DNA of 18,976 bases from Aquirufa sp. Lineage in GTDB: Bacteria > Bacteroidota > Bacteroidia > Cytophagales > Spirosomataceae. The first letter of the stretch is position 1, and each line of letters begins with the position of its first letter. Shown one piece after another: positions 1-8,603 of this stretch. Where the stretch lies: the NCBI GenBank assembly GCA_030833145.1, contig JAURHT010000027.1, positions 1-18,976 of the forward strand. Reading direction: 5' to 3'. Under the pieces are notes generated by a model that had not been told where the DNA came from, made no database searches, and saw only the letters and a program-made list of their open reading frames with translations. The translations under genes were made by a program, and so were the position numbers.

Positions 1-1
1 C

Positions 2-64
2 CCCGAAAATCTGCGCCAAAGCATGGAAGAAATTTGGAAAGCGGACACATCTTTCCGAAATTAG
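2..64 (+). CDS. 3' end of an unidentified protein (partial)
   Basis: The first 64 bases carry an open frame that ends in a TAG stop at 62-64 and reads PENLRQSMEEIWKADTSFRN. The gene begins before the window. Its composition (mixed charged and hydrophobic, helix-like) is what one expects of a real C-terminus, and it stops 26 bases before the probable holB start, a normal spacing for the first pair of an operon. Twenty residues are too few to name a family. The other two forward frames are also open here, one of them being the upstream extension of the holB frame, so the call rests on codon plausibility and spacing only. Confidence 0.4.
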   Translation, partial: PENLRQSMEEIWKADTSFRN

Positions 65-90
65 CTCTTTCTCTTACAAAAGCCCATTCA

Positions 91-1221
91 ATGCGATTTC
101 AAGACATTCCCGGTCTACAAAAAACCAAGAAGACGTTGTCGCAAGCGGTGCAAAATCAGCACATCGCTCACGCACAATTATTCGTAGGTCCTCCTGGAGG
201 AGCTCAGCTCGCGATGGCGCATGCTTTTGTTACCTATTTATTCTGCACGAATAGAACAGAGACGGATTCCTGTGGTGTTTGCCCTAGTTGCCAGAAATTG
301 CAACGCGGCGTTCACCCAGATTTAGTCTATGTCTACCCGACCGTTATCACGAAGAAAATCAAGGACGCGGAATCGGATGCATTCTTACCCGATTGGCGGA
401 AGTTTATTCAAGAATCCTATTTTAGAACCTTACCAGAATGGCTGGGTTATATGGGAGCCGAAGGGAATCGCCAGGGAAATATTCCCGTGGAAGAGACTCG
501 AAAATTAGTCCAAAAAATAAGCTTAAAACCATTTGAGGCACCATTTAAGGTGGTGATGCTTTGGAACCCAGAGACCCTGAATGCCTCAGCTGGCAATGCC
601 TTATTGAAGACTTTGGAAGAACCACCTAGTTCGACCTTATTCATCTTAGTTTGTGCGGAACCAGATAAACTATTGACAACTATTATCTCCAGAACTCAGC
701 GTGTCAGTGTAGGTGCTATGGATGTAGAAGATTTAGCTGGTTATTTAGTCCAAAAAGCGGAAATTGATGCCGAAAAAGCGCACCAAATCGCGGTGAATTG
801 CGAGGGAAATATCTCTGAAGCTTTGGAGAAATCAAGCTCAGATAACCTCAGCACAACTACTTGGTTTGCCGAATGGATGCGCGCCATTTATGCCCGAAAT
901 CTATCCAAATTAGTGCAATTAGCGGACCAATTCGACGGTTTAGCCAAGGAAAACCAAAAAGGCATTTTAAGTTATAACCTCCATATTTTCAGACAATGTT
1001 TGTACCAAATTTCGGATGCGAGCAGCCTGATCAAGTCATTAGAAAAAGAAAAGGCCTTTGTGGATAATTTCTCCAAGACCTTGAACACCGATAAGATTGC
1101 GGCAATGACGGAGAAAATCTCCGAGGTACACTACCACTTGGAACGCAATGCGCGAGCCAAAATGGTACACCTCGACCTCTCCCTTTACTTATTACGCGTT
1201 TTCCACGCGAAAAACTCCTAA
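91..1221 (+). CDS. holB: DNA polymerase III subunit delta' (clamp loader)
   Basis: This is the delta' subunit of the clamp-loader complex, which opens the sliding clamp and places it on primed DNA at the replication fork. The chosen ATG at 91 gives 376 residues and begins MRFQDIPGL, the usual family opening. The open frame runs further upstream from a TTG at 34, but that extension is not family-like and would overlap the previous gene. An AAA+ fold follows. The P-loop is degenerate (GPPGGAQ, no GKT), as expected for delta', which does not bind ATP productively. The zinc module CGVCPSCQKL is present, as are the sensor-type NALLKTLEEPP and the SRTQ motif near ISRTQRVSV. The stop is one base before hemC, so the two are almost certainly cotranscribed. 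Family call is secure; the start is likely. Confidence 0.93.
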   Translation: MRFQDIPGLQKTKKTLSQAVQNQHIAHAQLFVGPPGGAQLAMAHAFVTYLFCTNRTETDSCGVCPSCQKLQRGVHPDLVYVYPTVITKKIKDAESDAFLPDWRKFIQESYFRTLPEWLGYMGAEGNRQGNIPVEETRKLVQKISLKPFEAPFKVVMLWNPETLNASAGNALLKTLEEPPSSTLFILVCAEPDKLLTTIISRTQRVSVGAMDVEDLAGYLVQKAEIDAEKAHQIAVNCEGNISEALEKSSSDNLSTTTWFAEWMRAIYARNLSKLVQLADQFDGLAKENQKGILSYNLHIFRQCLYQISDASSLIKSLEKEKAFVDNFSKTLNTDKIAAMTEKISEVHYHLERNARAKMVHLDLSLYLLRVFHAKNS

Positions 1222-1222
1222 T

Positions 1223-2149
1223 ATGAAAACGATTCGCATTGGTACTCGGAATTCGGCCTTGGCACTTTGGCAAGCACACCACGTGGGTGCTTTGCTAGCC
1301 ACGCAGGGTTTAGGCTATGAGATCGTGGCAATTACGACGAAGGGGGATCAGATTTTGGATCGCTCGCTCTCTAAAATCGGATCAAAGGGTGTTTTCACGG
1401 AGGAATTAGAAGGTATGTTGTGTGCAGGCGAAATCGATATCGCACAGCATTCCGCGAAGGATTTACCTTCGCATTTACCTACAGAACTAGAATTAATCGC
1501 TTTTACGGAGCGGGAGGCGGCGCAAGACGTCGTTTTAAGTCTAGATCCATCGAAGACCTTAGCTTCCAGCGAACCTTTGCGCATAGGCACTTCTTCCACG
1601 CGGAGACGCGCCTTTTTGAGCCATTTCTACCCACAACATACCGCAGTAGAAATGCGGGGCAATCTGCAGACACGTTTGGAGAAATTAAAAAACGGGGATT
1701 GCGATGCGATGCTTTTGGCTTTTGCCGGCGTCCACCGAATGGAGATGGAAACTTATATTACCCAACACTTGAGTTTGGATCAATTTGTCCCAGCAGTGGG
1801 TCAAGGCTCGGTGGCGATTCAGTGTGCTGTTTCTTTAGACTCCAGCCTGAAAGCTTTAGTACGCAAAGCTTGCAATCACCACTCGACGGAAGCTGCATTA
1901 TTAGCAGAACGCCATTTATTAGCGCACTTAGAAGGCGGTTGCAGCGTTCCAGTGTATGGGCACGCGGTCGTTAAAGACAATCAATTAGCTTTGCATGCCG
2001 GCGTTCTTAGCTTGGATGGCATAGAAAATATCTATCATTCTGCTGCGGGATCGGATCCAGCTATTTTAGGTAAAGAAGTCGCGATGGAGCTCATTCATTT
2101 AGGAGCACATCAATTATTACGCAAAATCAGACAGCAATTAGGTTCATGA
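1223..2149 (+). CDS. hemC: Hydroxymethylbilane synthase (porphobilinogen deaminase)
   Basis: The enzyme joins four porphobilinogen molecules into hydroxymethylbilane, the linear tetrapyrrole that HemD then cyclises; it is cytoplasmic and part of heme/siroheme synthesis. The start at 1223 yields 308 residues, normal for the family, and begins MKTIRIGTRNSALALWQA. Visible hallmarks are HSAKDLP with the catalytic Asp at residue 80, the arginine cluster IGTSSTRRR around 121-129, MRGNLQTRL at 144-152, and EGGCSVP, in which Cys240 is the attachment point for the dipyrromethane cofactor. The frame is open upstream of 1223, but that stretch overlaps holB and is not HemC-like. It sits one base after holB and overlaps the next gene by four bases (ATGA), so translation is probably coupled. 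Confidence 0.97.
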   Translation: MKTIRIGTRNSALALWQAHHVGALLATQGLGYEIVAITTKGDQILDRSLSKIGSKGVFTEELEGMLCAGEIDIAQHSAKDLPSHLPTELELIAFTEREAAQDVVLSLDPSKTLASSEPLRIGTSSTRRRAFLSHFYPQHTAVEMRGNLQTRLEKLKNGDCDAMLLAFAGVHRMEMETYITQHLSLDQFVPAVGQGSVAIQCAVSLDSSLKALVRKACNHHSTEAALLAERHLLAHLEGGCSVPVYGHAVVKDNQLALHAGVLSLDGIENIYHSAAGSDPAILGKEVAMELIHLGAHQLLRKIRQQLGS

Positions 2150-3057
2150 AAAAACGCATTTTAATCACAGGATCAAACGGTTTATTAGGCCAAAAGCTCG
2201 TCGAACTATTACGCACACAAGCGAATGTCGATTTAATCGCCACCGCACGTGGTGCTAATCGTTTGCCCGTGACTGATGGTTTTACCTACGCGTCTTTAGA
2301 TATTACCGTTCAGGAAGAGGTTAATGCAGTCTTCGATCAATTCAAGCCAGAGGTAGTGATTCACACCGCTGCCATGACGAATGTGGATACCTGCGAAACA
2401 GATCGGGAAGGTTGTGATTTGTTAAACGTGGATGCGGTGGCCTTTTTAATTAAAGCTTGCGAAAAGCACAACAGTTATTTATGCCATCTATCGACTGACT
2501 TCATCTTTGACGGAGCAGACGGACCCTATACAGAAGAAGGAATTGCCAATCCCATCTCCTATTACGGCGAAAGTAAGTTGAAAGCAGAACAATTATTGTT
2601 TGACTCAACCATTCGTTGGAGCATTGCGCGCACGGTGTTAGTTTATGGCATTGTGCCGGATATGAGCCGTTCGAATATCGTCCTTTGGGTGAAAAAGTCC
2701 TTAGAAGACGGTAAAACAATCCAAGTCGTGACTGATCAGTTCCGTACTCCTACCCTCGCAGAGGATTTAGCGATGGGCTGTTGGTTACTTTCAAAAGACG
2801 AAGTGGAAGGTATTTTCAATATCTCTGGCTCTGATTTCTTAACTCCCTATGAAATGGCAGTCATGACGGCTGATTATTATGGATTAGATAAATCTTTATT
2901 GCAAAAAGCTGATTCGTCCACCTTCCAACAAACCGCTAAAAGACCAGCTCGAACTGGTTTTGTACTCGATAAAGCTAAAAAAGTCCTAGGTTATGCACCT
3001 AGAACTTTTCAAGAAGGTATCGCCCTAATGGCGCAGCAAGTAGCTGATTTAGTCTAA
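2146..3057 (+). CDS. SDR-family NAD(P)-dependent reductase, RmlD-like
   Basis: A 303-residue extended short-chain dehydrogenase resembling dTDP-4-dehydrorhamnose reductase (RmlD/RfbD). The N-terminal Rossmann motif is GSNGLLG (residues 9-15). STDFIFDG around 116-123 corresponds to the RmlD STDxxFDG signature, and the catalytic pair is YxxxK at Tyr140/Lys144 within YYGESK. No rmlA, rmlB or rmlC lies nearby, so an actual role in dTDP-rhamnose synthesis is unproven. Related proteins act on other nucleotide sugars or are relatives of the methionine adenosyltransferase regulatory subunit. The ATG overlaps the hemC stop by four bases, and the 3' end overlaps the convergent obgE by nine bases. Confidence 0.82.
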   Translation: MKKRILITGSNGLLGQKLVELLRTQANVDLIATARGANRLPVTDGFTYASLDITVQEEVNAVFDQFKPEVVIHTAAMTNVDTCETDREGCDLLNVDAVAFLIKACEKHNSYLCHLSTDFIFDGADGPYTEEGIANPISYYGESKLKAEQLLFDSTIRWSIARTVLVYGIVPDMSRSNIVLWVKKSLEDGKTIQVVTDQFRTPTLAEDLAMGCWLLSKDEVEGIFNISGSDFLTPYEMAVMTADYYGLDKSLLQKADSSTFQQTAKRPARTGFVLDKAKKVLGYAPRTFQEGIALMAQQVADLV

Positions 3058-4143
3058 AGATTCAGGATCTTCCATCATTTCATCCGCCATTGGATTGACC
3101 ACCGGCAGATCTAAAAGAACAGGAGCCTCTTTCAGCTTTCCAAAATCTTTGTTTTCGTCTAATAAAGTAGTCCAAAGCAAGTCCTTCAATTCCTGAATTC
3201 CTTCCTGAGTCACGGATGAAATCAATAAAACGGGAATATCCTTAGGCAAACTTTCGCGCATTTCTTCTTCCATTTCTGGAATCGACAAATCCATTTTAGA
3301 GACCACGATCACGCGACGTTTTCCTAATAATTCGGGGTTGTATTTCTCTAATTCACCTGTTAAAATTCGGTATTCCTCCCCCCAGTTCTCCGCGTCCGAT
3401 GGAATCAAAAAACATAAAATCGAATTGCGCTCGATATGTCGTAAGAATCTCAATCCCAAACCTTTACCCTCAGAAGCACCTTCGATAATCCCTGGAATAT
3501 CGGCTACCACAAAGGACTTTTCATCCCGGTATTCGACCACCCCTAATTGAGGAACTAACGTGGTGAAAGGATAATCCGCAATTTCAGGAGTGGCTGCAGA
3601 AAGCACCGATAATAGCGTTGATTTTCCCCCATTCGGGAAACCTACTAAACCTACGTCGGCTAGCACTTTCAATTCCATCACCACCCACACATCAAGACCC
3701 GCCTCACCCGGTTGTGCGTGGCGTGGCGATTGATTAGTGGATGATTTAAAGTTGTGATTTCCTAGACCACCGCGGCCGCCTGGAAGTACTAAAATCTGTT
3801 GACCCTCTTCCGTTACTTCCGCGATAAACTCATTCGTTTCCGCATTTTTCACGATGGTTCCTAGAGGCACCTGGATGAATACATCCTCGCCTTCCGCACC
3901 TGAACGGCGTCCACCTTCTCCACCGTTTCCACTATCCGCAATAATATGCTTCTGGTATTTCAAGTGAATCAATGTCCAAAGCTGTGTACTTCCTACCAAG
4001 TAAATGTGACCTCCACGACCGCCATCACCGCCATCTGGACCACCTTTAGGCACGTGTTTTTCCCTCCGAAAATGGGATGAACCGCTTCCTCCTCGGCCGG
4101 AACGCAGATTGATTTTAACGTAGTCAATGAAGTTAGTTGTCAT
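3049..4143 (-). CDS. obgE: GTPase Obg (CgtA), ribosome assembly
   Basis: Obg is an essential GTPase that associates with the 50S ribosomal precursor and links ribosome assembly to the stringent response. The 364-residue protein has the glycine-rich Obg fold at residues 1-160, including [18 protein letters not shown] and [15 protein letters not shown] GTPase domain follows with G1 GFPNGGKS (168-175), switch region YPFTTLVP, G3 DIPG (215-218), G4 SKMD (282-285, a conservative variant of NKxD) and G5 ISS (308-310). The last 30 or so residues form an acidic tail instead of an OCT domain, which is usual in many lineages. It lies 13 bases downstream of adk and is very likely cotranscribed with it. 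Its stop region overlaps the convergent reductase gene. Confidence 0.96.
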   Translation of the reverse strand: MTTNFIDYVKINLRSGRGGSGSSHFRREKHVPKGGPDGGDGGRGGHIYLVGSTQLWTLIHLKYQKHIIADSGNGGEGGRRSGAEGEDVFIQVPLGTIVKNAETNEFIAEVTEEGQQILVLPGGRGGLGNHNFKSSTNQSPRHAQPGEAGLDVWVVMELKVLADVGLVGFPNGGKSTLLSVLSAATPEIADYPFTTLVPQLGVVEYRDEKSFVVADIPGIIEGASEGKGLGLRFLRHIERNSILCFLIPSDAENWGEEYRILTGELEKYNPELLGKRRVIVVSKMDLSIPEMEEEMRESLPKDIPVLLISSVTQEGIQELKDLLWTTLLDENKDFGKLKEAPVLLDLPVVNPMADEMMEDPESLD

Positions 4144-4156
4144 TCTATTTTGTTAA

Positions 4157-4726
4157 TTATGCTTCGATAATGCCGATAATCTGAGAGAAAATCTCCTCAA
4201 TTTCGCCAATACCATTAATTCCTGAGAATTTATTTTGAGCAGCGTAATAACCAGCCACTGGAGCCGTTTTTTCGCCGTATTCTTGTACGCGTTTGCGAAT
4301 TAATTCTTCATTTTGATCATCTGGACGGCCAGAACTCTTACCGCGCTCTAATAAACGCTGCGTTAATTCCTCTTCGCTCACCTCTAACGCAATCATGTGA
4401 TTAATCGCTAATTGATGACCAGCTAATAAGTTGTCCAAAGCTTGAGCTTGCGCCTCCGTTCTAGGAAAACCATCAAAAATAAAACCCGCTGCCTCTTTAT
4501 TCTCGTTCAATTTATTCTCGATCATTCCGATTACGACTGCATCTGGAACCAAGATCCCTTGATCCATCAATTTCTTCGCTTCCAAGCCTAAAGTCGTACC
4601 TGCAGTAATTTCTGCACGCAATAAATCACCTGTAGACAAATGGATTAAACCGTATTTCGCAATTAATTTTGCGGACTGAGTGCCTTTGCCTGCCCCTGGA
4701 GGCCCAAATAAAACAAGATTAAGCAT
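4157..4726 (-). CDS. adk: Adenylate kinase
   Basis: Adenylate kinase interconverts ATP and AMP with two ADP and sets the cellular energy charge. The 189-residue protein shows the P-loop GPPGAGKGT (residues 8-16), STGDLLRAEI for AMP binding, FDGFPRTEAQAQAL, and the arginine-rich lid stretch RLLERGKSSGRPDD. It is the short form: the lid has no long zinc-binding insertion with four cysteines. The ATG at 4726 is preceded by the 93-base divergent spacer shared with the nitroreductase gene. A TACCTTTG element on this strand at 4755-4762 is a plausible promoter core. Expression is probably joint with obgE. Confidence 0.97.
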   Translation of the reverse strand: MLNLVLFGPPGAGKGTQSAKLIAKYGLIHLSTGDLLRAEITAGTTLGLEAKKLMDQGILVPDAVVIGMIENKLNENKEAAGFIFDGFPRTEAQAQALDNLLAGHQLAINHMIALEVSEEELTQRLLERGKSSGRPDDQNEELIRKRVQEYGEKTAPVAGYYAAQNKFSGINGIGEIEEIFSQIIGIIEA

Positions 4727-4754
4727 ATAAATGTGGGTTAATTATTTCGAACCA

Positions 4755-4762
4755 CAAAGGTA
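4755..4762 (-). promoter_or_regulatory. Possible -7 promoter element for adk-obgE
   Basis: Read on the minus strand the bases are TACCTTTG, an exact match to the Bacteroidota -7 consensus TAnnTTTG. They lie 29-36 bases upstream of the adk ATG. No well-spaced TTTG -33 partner is evident, so the match is suggestive only. Confidence 0.4.
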
Positions 4763-4795
4763 ATCAAATCAGAGGCAAAAGCAGGGATTTTCTGC

Positions 4796-4803
4796 TATAT
4801 TTG
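4796..4803 (+). promoter_or_regulatory. Possible -7 promoter element for the nitroreductase gene
   Basis: The plus-strand sequence TATATTTG matches the Bacteroidota -7 consensus TAnnTTTG. It ends 16 bases before the ATG at 4820, which would give a very short leader. A convincing -33 element is not visible. Together with the adk element it makes the 4727-4819 spacer a likely divergent promoter region. Confidence 0.42.
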
Positions 4804-4819
4804 GCATAAAAAAAGAGAG

Positions 4820-5542
4820 ATGCTTTCAACACAATTCGAAGAGATAATTCAGAAAAGACGTTCCAATAGACGCTACGACCCCACTGTAAAAGTGGATGAT
4901 GCGATCATCGAACGCAGCTTACAACGTTCCATTTTATCCCCTAATAGCAGCAATATGCAGTTGTGGGAGTTTTATTGGATCAAAAGTGAAGAAGAAAAGA
5001 AAGCATTCCACCAGCTTTGCCTAGGACAATCCGCAGCAAAAGATACCGCCCATATGGTTGTATTCGTAACGCGTCAGGACCTTTGGAAAAAAAGAGCAGC
5101 TTGGAACTTGAAATTAGTGCAAGATTCTATCGAAGGCGAACCGACTAAAATGCAAAAAAGAGGCCTAGAATATTATGGCAAACTTATTCCACTTTTATAC
5201 CGCAATGATATTTTTGGTATTTCTACCTTCATTCGCTGGAACATCTGTTTCTGGATGGGATTAAGAAAACCGATGATGCGATTTGGTGGCACAGCGGATC
5301 AACGCGTCATGGTTCATAAATCATGTGCACTTGCCGCGCAAACCTTTATGCTTTCTATCGCAGCGGAAGGTTTTGAATCTTGCCCCATGGAAGGATTTGA
5401 CGCACAACGTGTGAAAAAACATTTAAATCTGCCTGCTGGAGCGGAAATCAATATGGTGATTTCGGTGGGTAAAGGGACTGAAGAAGGAGTGTGGGGACCA
5501 CGCTTTAGAGTTCCCTACGAGGAAGTCGTACACGTACGTTAA
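4820..5542 (+). CDS. Nitroreductase-family flavoprotein
   Basis: A 240-residue member of the FMN-dependent nitroreductase superfamily. The N-terminal FMN-binding signature is RRSNRRYDP (about residues 14-22), followed by SPNSSNMQLWEFYWI (about 41-55), the counterpart of the usual SPSxxNxQPW segment. The C-terminal half has GFESCPMEGFD and ISVGKG, which are typical of the family fold and its dimer interface. Between them lies an insertion (around residues 130-160) rich in aromatic and hydrophobic residues, such as FIRWNICFWMGLRKP, that could be a surface or membrane-contact helix. The substrate cannot be inferred; members reduce nitroaromatics, quinones or enones with NAD(P)H. The gene is isolated, divergent from adk and overlapping the priA stop by four bases. 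Confidence 0.85.
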   Translation: MLSTQFEEIIQKRRSNRRYDPTVKVDDAIIERSLQRSILSPNSSNMQLWEFYWIKSEEEKKAFHQLCLGQSAAKDTAHMVVFVTRQDLWKKRAAWNLKLVQDSIEGEPTKMQKRGLEYYGKLIPLLYRNDIFGISTFIRWNICFWMGLRKPMMRFGGTADQRVMVHKSCALAAQTFMLSIAAEGFESCPMEGFDAQRVKKHLNLPAGAEINMVISVGKGTEEGVWGPRFRVPYEEVVHVR

Positions 5543-8022
5543 TTACAGTCTACGTCTACAATAATTTGAACGCCTTTAAAAGCTGGCTTCGTGCTGAGGG
5601 TATCTAATTCCTCCCGAAGCTGCTTTTTGAAGGCAGCTAATGCCACGCCTTTCTCCAGCTTGATCAGAATTTCCATCGCATATTGATTCCGAATGCGTTC
5701 GATCAAAGGCTTTTCAGGTCCAAGGACGCGACCATTACCAAATTTAGCTTTTAACAATTGCCCTAAATCCTTCGCCGCCGTTTCCACATTGCGTGCTTCA
5801 TAATGGCGCATCACCAGCTTAATCAAGCGCGTAAACGGAGGATAATGGTAGCCCTCCCGCTCAATCATTTCATCCGCATACAATTGCTCGTAATTTCCCT
5901 CCTGAATGTAGGTAAAAAGGCGATGCGTGGGCTGATTCGTTTGAATGTACACTTGTCCTTGCACCTCGCGGCGACCGGCCCGACCAGCCACCTGAGTGAT
6001 TAATTGAAACCCACGTTCGTGGGCTCTGAAATCCGGAAAGTTGATAATCTTATCTGCATCGAAGATAGCAACCAAAGATAGACCATCGAAATCGAGGCCT
6101 TTGGCCACCATTTGAGTGCCTACCAAAACGTCTACCTGACCTTTCTGAATTTCTGTGATTAAACTTGTGAAGGCAGTCTTAGAACGCGTCGTATCTAAAT
6201 CCATCCGGGCTACACGCGCGTCTGGAAGATGTAATTGCAATTCTTCTTCTAGTTTTTCGGTGCCGTAACCCATCGTTTTCAGCTGGGCAGAACCACAGGC
6301 CCCACAACGATGAAGCAAGGATTCGTGGTGACCACAATAATGGCAACGCAATTCTTGCTCGCGGGCGTGGTAGGTAAGCGAAACGTCACATTGGTGACAC
6401 GTCGCAATCCAATCACAATCCTGGCATTGAAGGTAGGGGGAATAGCCGCGGCGGTTTTGGAACAATAAACTCTGCTTTCCTTGCTTTAAATTCTCCGACA
6501 AGACCTCAATCAAATCCACCGAAAATCCGCCCTTCATCTGCTTCATCCGATTCGCATATTTCGTATCGATCAAATGCATTTCCGGTAATTGTGCCGCTCC
6601 AAAACGCTCTTTTAAGACTACCAAACCATACTTATCTTGTTTGGCCTGATAATACGTCTCCATCGATGGCGTCGCAGAACCTAATAAGACTTTTGCCTTT
6701 TGCTGGTGCGCTAAGACAATCGCCACATCCCGCGCATGGTAGCGAGGAGCCGGATCCGCCTGCTTAAAGGAGGTTTCGTGTTCCTCATCGATAATGATCA
6801 ATCCCAAATTCTTGAACGGCAAAAACACGGAGGAACGCACACCCACCACGAAGGGATATTTCCCTTCCACGATGGATTTCCACACTTCCACCCGCTCATT
6901 ATCCGAGAATTTAGAATGGTAAATCCCTACCTGCTCACCAAAAATTCGTTTCAATCGAACCACAATCTGGGTCGTCAAAGCAATCTCCGGCAACAAATAC
7001 AAAACCTGATCTCCATTAGCCAAGGCTTCCTGAATTAGCTTAATATATATCTCTGTTTTACCAGAACCCGTGATTCCATGGAGTAGAACGACATCCTTCT
7101 CTTGAAACTGATTCAAAATAGACTGGTATGCCTTTTCCTGTGGAGCATTCAAAGTAAAGCTCGAAGGCACGAAATTTTCATCCGCTTCATCGAAGCGAGA
7201 AACCACCACATCAAAAATTTCAAATACCTGATTCTTGACTAAGGTCTGCAAGGAACTCTCCGACAATCCGGCTTGACTAAAACTATTCTTTGCTAGACCT
7301 TTTTGATTCGTCTCCGGGCTTCTGAGCACTGGGATATATTGCAGGTAATGCAAAAGGATCGCCATCTGCTTTGGTTTCTCCTCCAGCGATTGTATCAAAT
7401 CCGTCAAGACTAATTTATCCTCAAAAGCAGAGGCAAGCCGCACCTTGCGCTGCACTTTAGGGGTGTAGCGGTCTTTTAGCTCATCAAAAATAATCACCGC
7501 ATCTTTCCCCACTAGGGCTTTAATGAGGTGATAAGGACTTTTGACTTCGGCAAATTTGGCAAGCTCATCATAGGTCAAGGCGCCTTTATCGCGTATCTCG
7601 ACATAAATAGCTAACTCTTTATCCGTCAGCGTTTCAGGGCTTGAAAACTCCGGATTCGCTTGCACCTTCGATTGGCTTGAAATCTTCAAACCCGCCGGCA
7701 AAGCAACCTGAAAAACCTCGCCGGGATAGCACATATAATAATCTGCCACCCATTGAAAAAGGGCAATTTGAGAAGAGGTTACTAGGGGAACATCGTCTAA
7801 AATCTCTAACAAATATTTCGCTTGGTATTCTTTGGGCGGATTATGATGAACCGTAACGATCACACCCGTCAAGACTTTCTTCGTCCCAAAAGGCACCACC
7901 ACCCGCAATCCTGCTTGCACAAATTCCGCCCATTCCCGAGGCACCCGGTACGTAAAATACCGAGGGATAGGAAGTGGTAGCAAGGCATCCACGAAAACCG
8001 TTCTTTCCTCCCCTATTTCCAT
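5539..8022 (-). CDS. priA: Primosomal protein N', replication restart helicase PriA
   Basis: PriA recognises stalled or collapsed replication forks and reloads the replicative helicase. The 827-residue protein has the N-terminal 3'-DNA-end-binding domain (about 8-110), then a superfamily 2 helicase core with Walker A GITGSGKT (about 316-323), DEEH box (412-415) and GSATPS motif. The zinc module between the helicase lobes carries eight cysteines at about 533, 536, 542, 545, 560, 563, 573 and 576. Motifs GTQMVAKGLDF and QVAGRAGR follow. Length is at the upper end for the family. The start overlaps the gldD stop by ten bases, so it is the last gene of the pyk-plsC-gldD-priA run. Confidence 0.96.
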   Translation of the reverse strand: MEIGEERTVFVDALLPLPIPRYFTYRVPREWAEFVQAGLRVVVPFGTKKVLTGVIVTVHHNPPKEYQAKYLLEILDDVPLVTSSQIALFQWVADYYMCYPGEVFQVALPAGLKISSQSKVQANPEFSSPETLTDKELAIYVEIRDKGALTYDELAKFAEVKSPYHLIKALVGKDAVIIFDELKDRYTPKVQRKVRLASAFEDKLVLTDLIQSLEEKPKQMAILLHYLQYIPVLRSPETNQKGLAKNSFSQAGLSESSLQTLVKNQVFEIFDVVVSRFDEADENFVPSSFTLNAPQEKAYQSILNQFQEKDVVLLHGITGSGKTEIYIKLIQEALANGDQVLYLLPEIALTTQIVVRLKRIFGEQVGIYHSKFSDNERVEVWKSIVEGKYPFVVGVRSSVFLPFKNLGLIIIDEEHETSFKQADPAPRYHARDVAIVLAHQQKAKVLLGSATPSMETYYQAKQDKYGLVVLKERFGAAQLPEMHLIDTKYANRMKQMKGGFSVDLIEVLSENLKQGKQSLLFQNRRGYSPYLQCQDCDWIATCHQCDVSLTYHAREQELRCHYCGHHESLLHRCGACGSAQLKTMGYGTEKLEEELQLHLPDARVARMDLDTTRSKTAFTSLITEIQKGQVDVLVGTQMVAKGLDFDGLSLVAIFDADKIINFPDFRAHERGFQLITQVAGRAGRREVQGQVYIQTNQPTHRLFTYIQEGNYEQLYADEMIEREGYHYPPFTRLIKLVMRHYEARNVETAAKDLGQLLKAKFGNGRVLGPEKPLIERIRNQYAMEILIKLEKGVALAAFKKQLREELDTLSTKPAFKGVQIIVDVDCN

Positions 8023-8597
8023 CGCAAAGTCTGAATCAGGTGAATCGCATCTTGCTTTAGATAGCGGATAACCGGGGCCAAAGAATCATTTTTCGTCGCC
8101 GTATTTAAATAAACCGCTCCGCGTAAAAAATGCGTCGTACTGTCCGTAGCAAAAAACTGAAAAGGAGTAGCCACTTCACCCTCTAATTCGATCACAGTCG
8201 CTTTACGACCGTCACGTGTGGTCAAAATCGCATCTTCTATACGGTTCGCCTTCATTTGGTGCTTAGAGGCTAAAACATAGGAGTCTCGGATCATCTTATC
8301 TAAACGTTTCCGATCTCCTTCCACCGATTTATAAGTCAACTGGATAAATGCATCCCAGCGTGGATAATAGATGTACATCCAGTGGGGCTCGGCCAATGCA
8401 AACGTATCTTTTTTGACTACAGCTTGCTTAGATAATTCAAAGCTGAACGGATGCCCTTTTTCTAAAGCCTGGTACTGATGCGGCGGAATATCCATCGCAG
8501 GAAACCCTTTAGGTCGCGGCATAGCCGTATTCTCTTCCTCTGAGGCCGTTCCACAGGAAAACAAGGTCAAGATAAAACCTAGGAGAAAAAGACGCAT
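8013..8597 (-). CDS. gldD: Gliding motility lipoprotein GldD
   Basis: GldD is a membrane lipoprotein required for gliding and for type IX secretion in Flavobacterium johnsoniae; its biochemical role is unknown. This 194-residue protein begins with a short lipoprotein signal whose lipobox is LFSC with the lipidated Cys at residue 15. It continues with the family signature MPRPKGFPAMDIPPHQYQ, and then WMYIYYPRWDAFIQLTY and FLRGAVYLNTATKNDSLAP, which are characteristic of GldD. It lies six bases after plsC and overlaps priA by ten, so a motility gene is embedded in a housekeeping operon and separated from the main gldKLMN block. The family call comes from these motifs and the lipobox. Confidence 0.9.
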   Translation of the reverse strand: MRLFLLGFILTLFSCGTASEEENTAMPRPKGFPAMDIPPHQYQALEKGHPFSFELSKQAVVKKDTFALAEPHWMYIYYPRWDAFIQLTYKSVEGDRKRLDKMIRDSYVLASKHQMKANRIEDAILTTRDGRKATVIELEGEVATPFQFFATDSTTHFLRGAVYLNTATKNDSLAPVIRYLKQDAIHLIQTLRWK

Positions 8598-8603
8598 ATT
8601 CGC

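Noticed and set aside
34..90. N-terminal extension of holB from a TTG start
   Set aside because: The added 19 residues are not clamp-loader-like and overlap the previous reading frame; the ATG at 91 opens with the family sequence.
1420..1974. A 184-codon plus-strand open frame inside hemC
   Set aside because: It lies in another frame of a fully supported hemC, is rich in Arg, Ser and Phe, and matches no family I recognise.
4727..4819. Small RNA or riboswitch in the adk/nitroreductase spacer
   Set aside because: Only promoter-like boxes are visible; no conserved fold or hairpin supports an RNA element.
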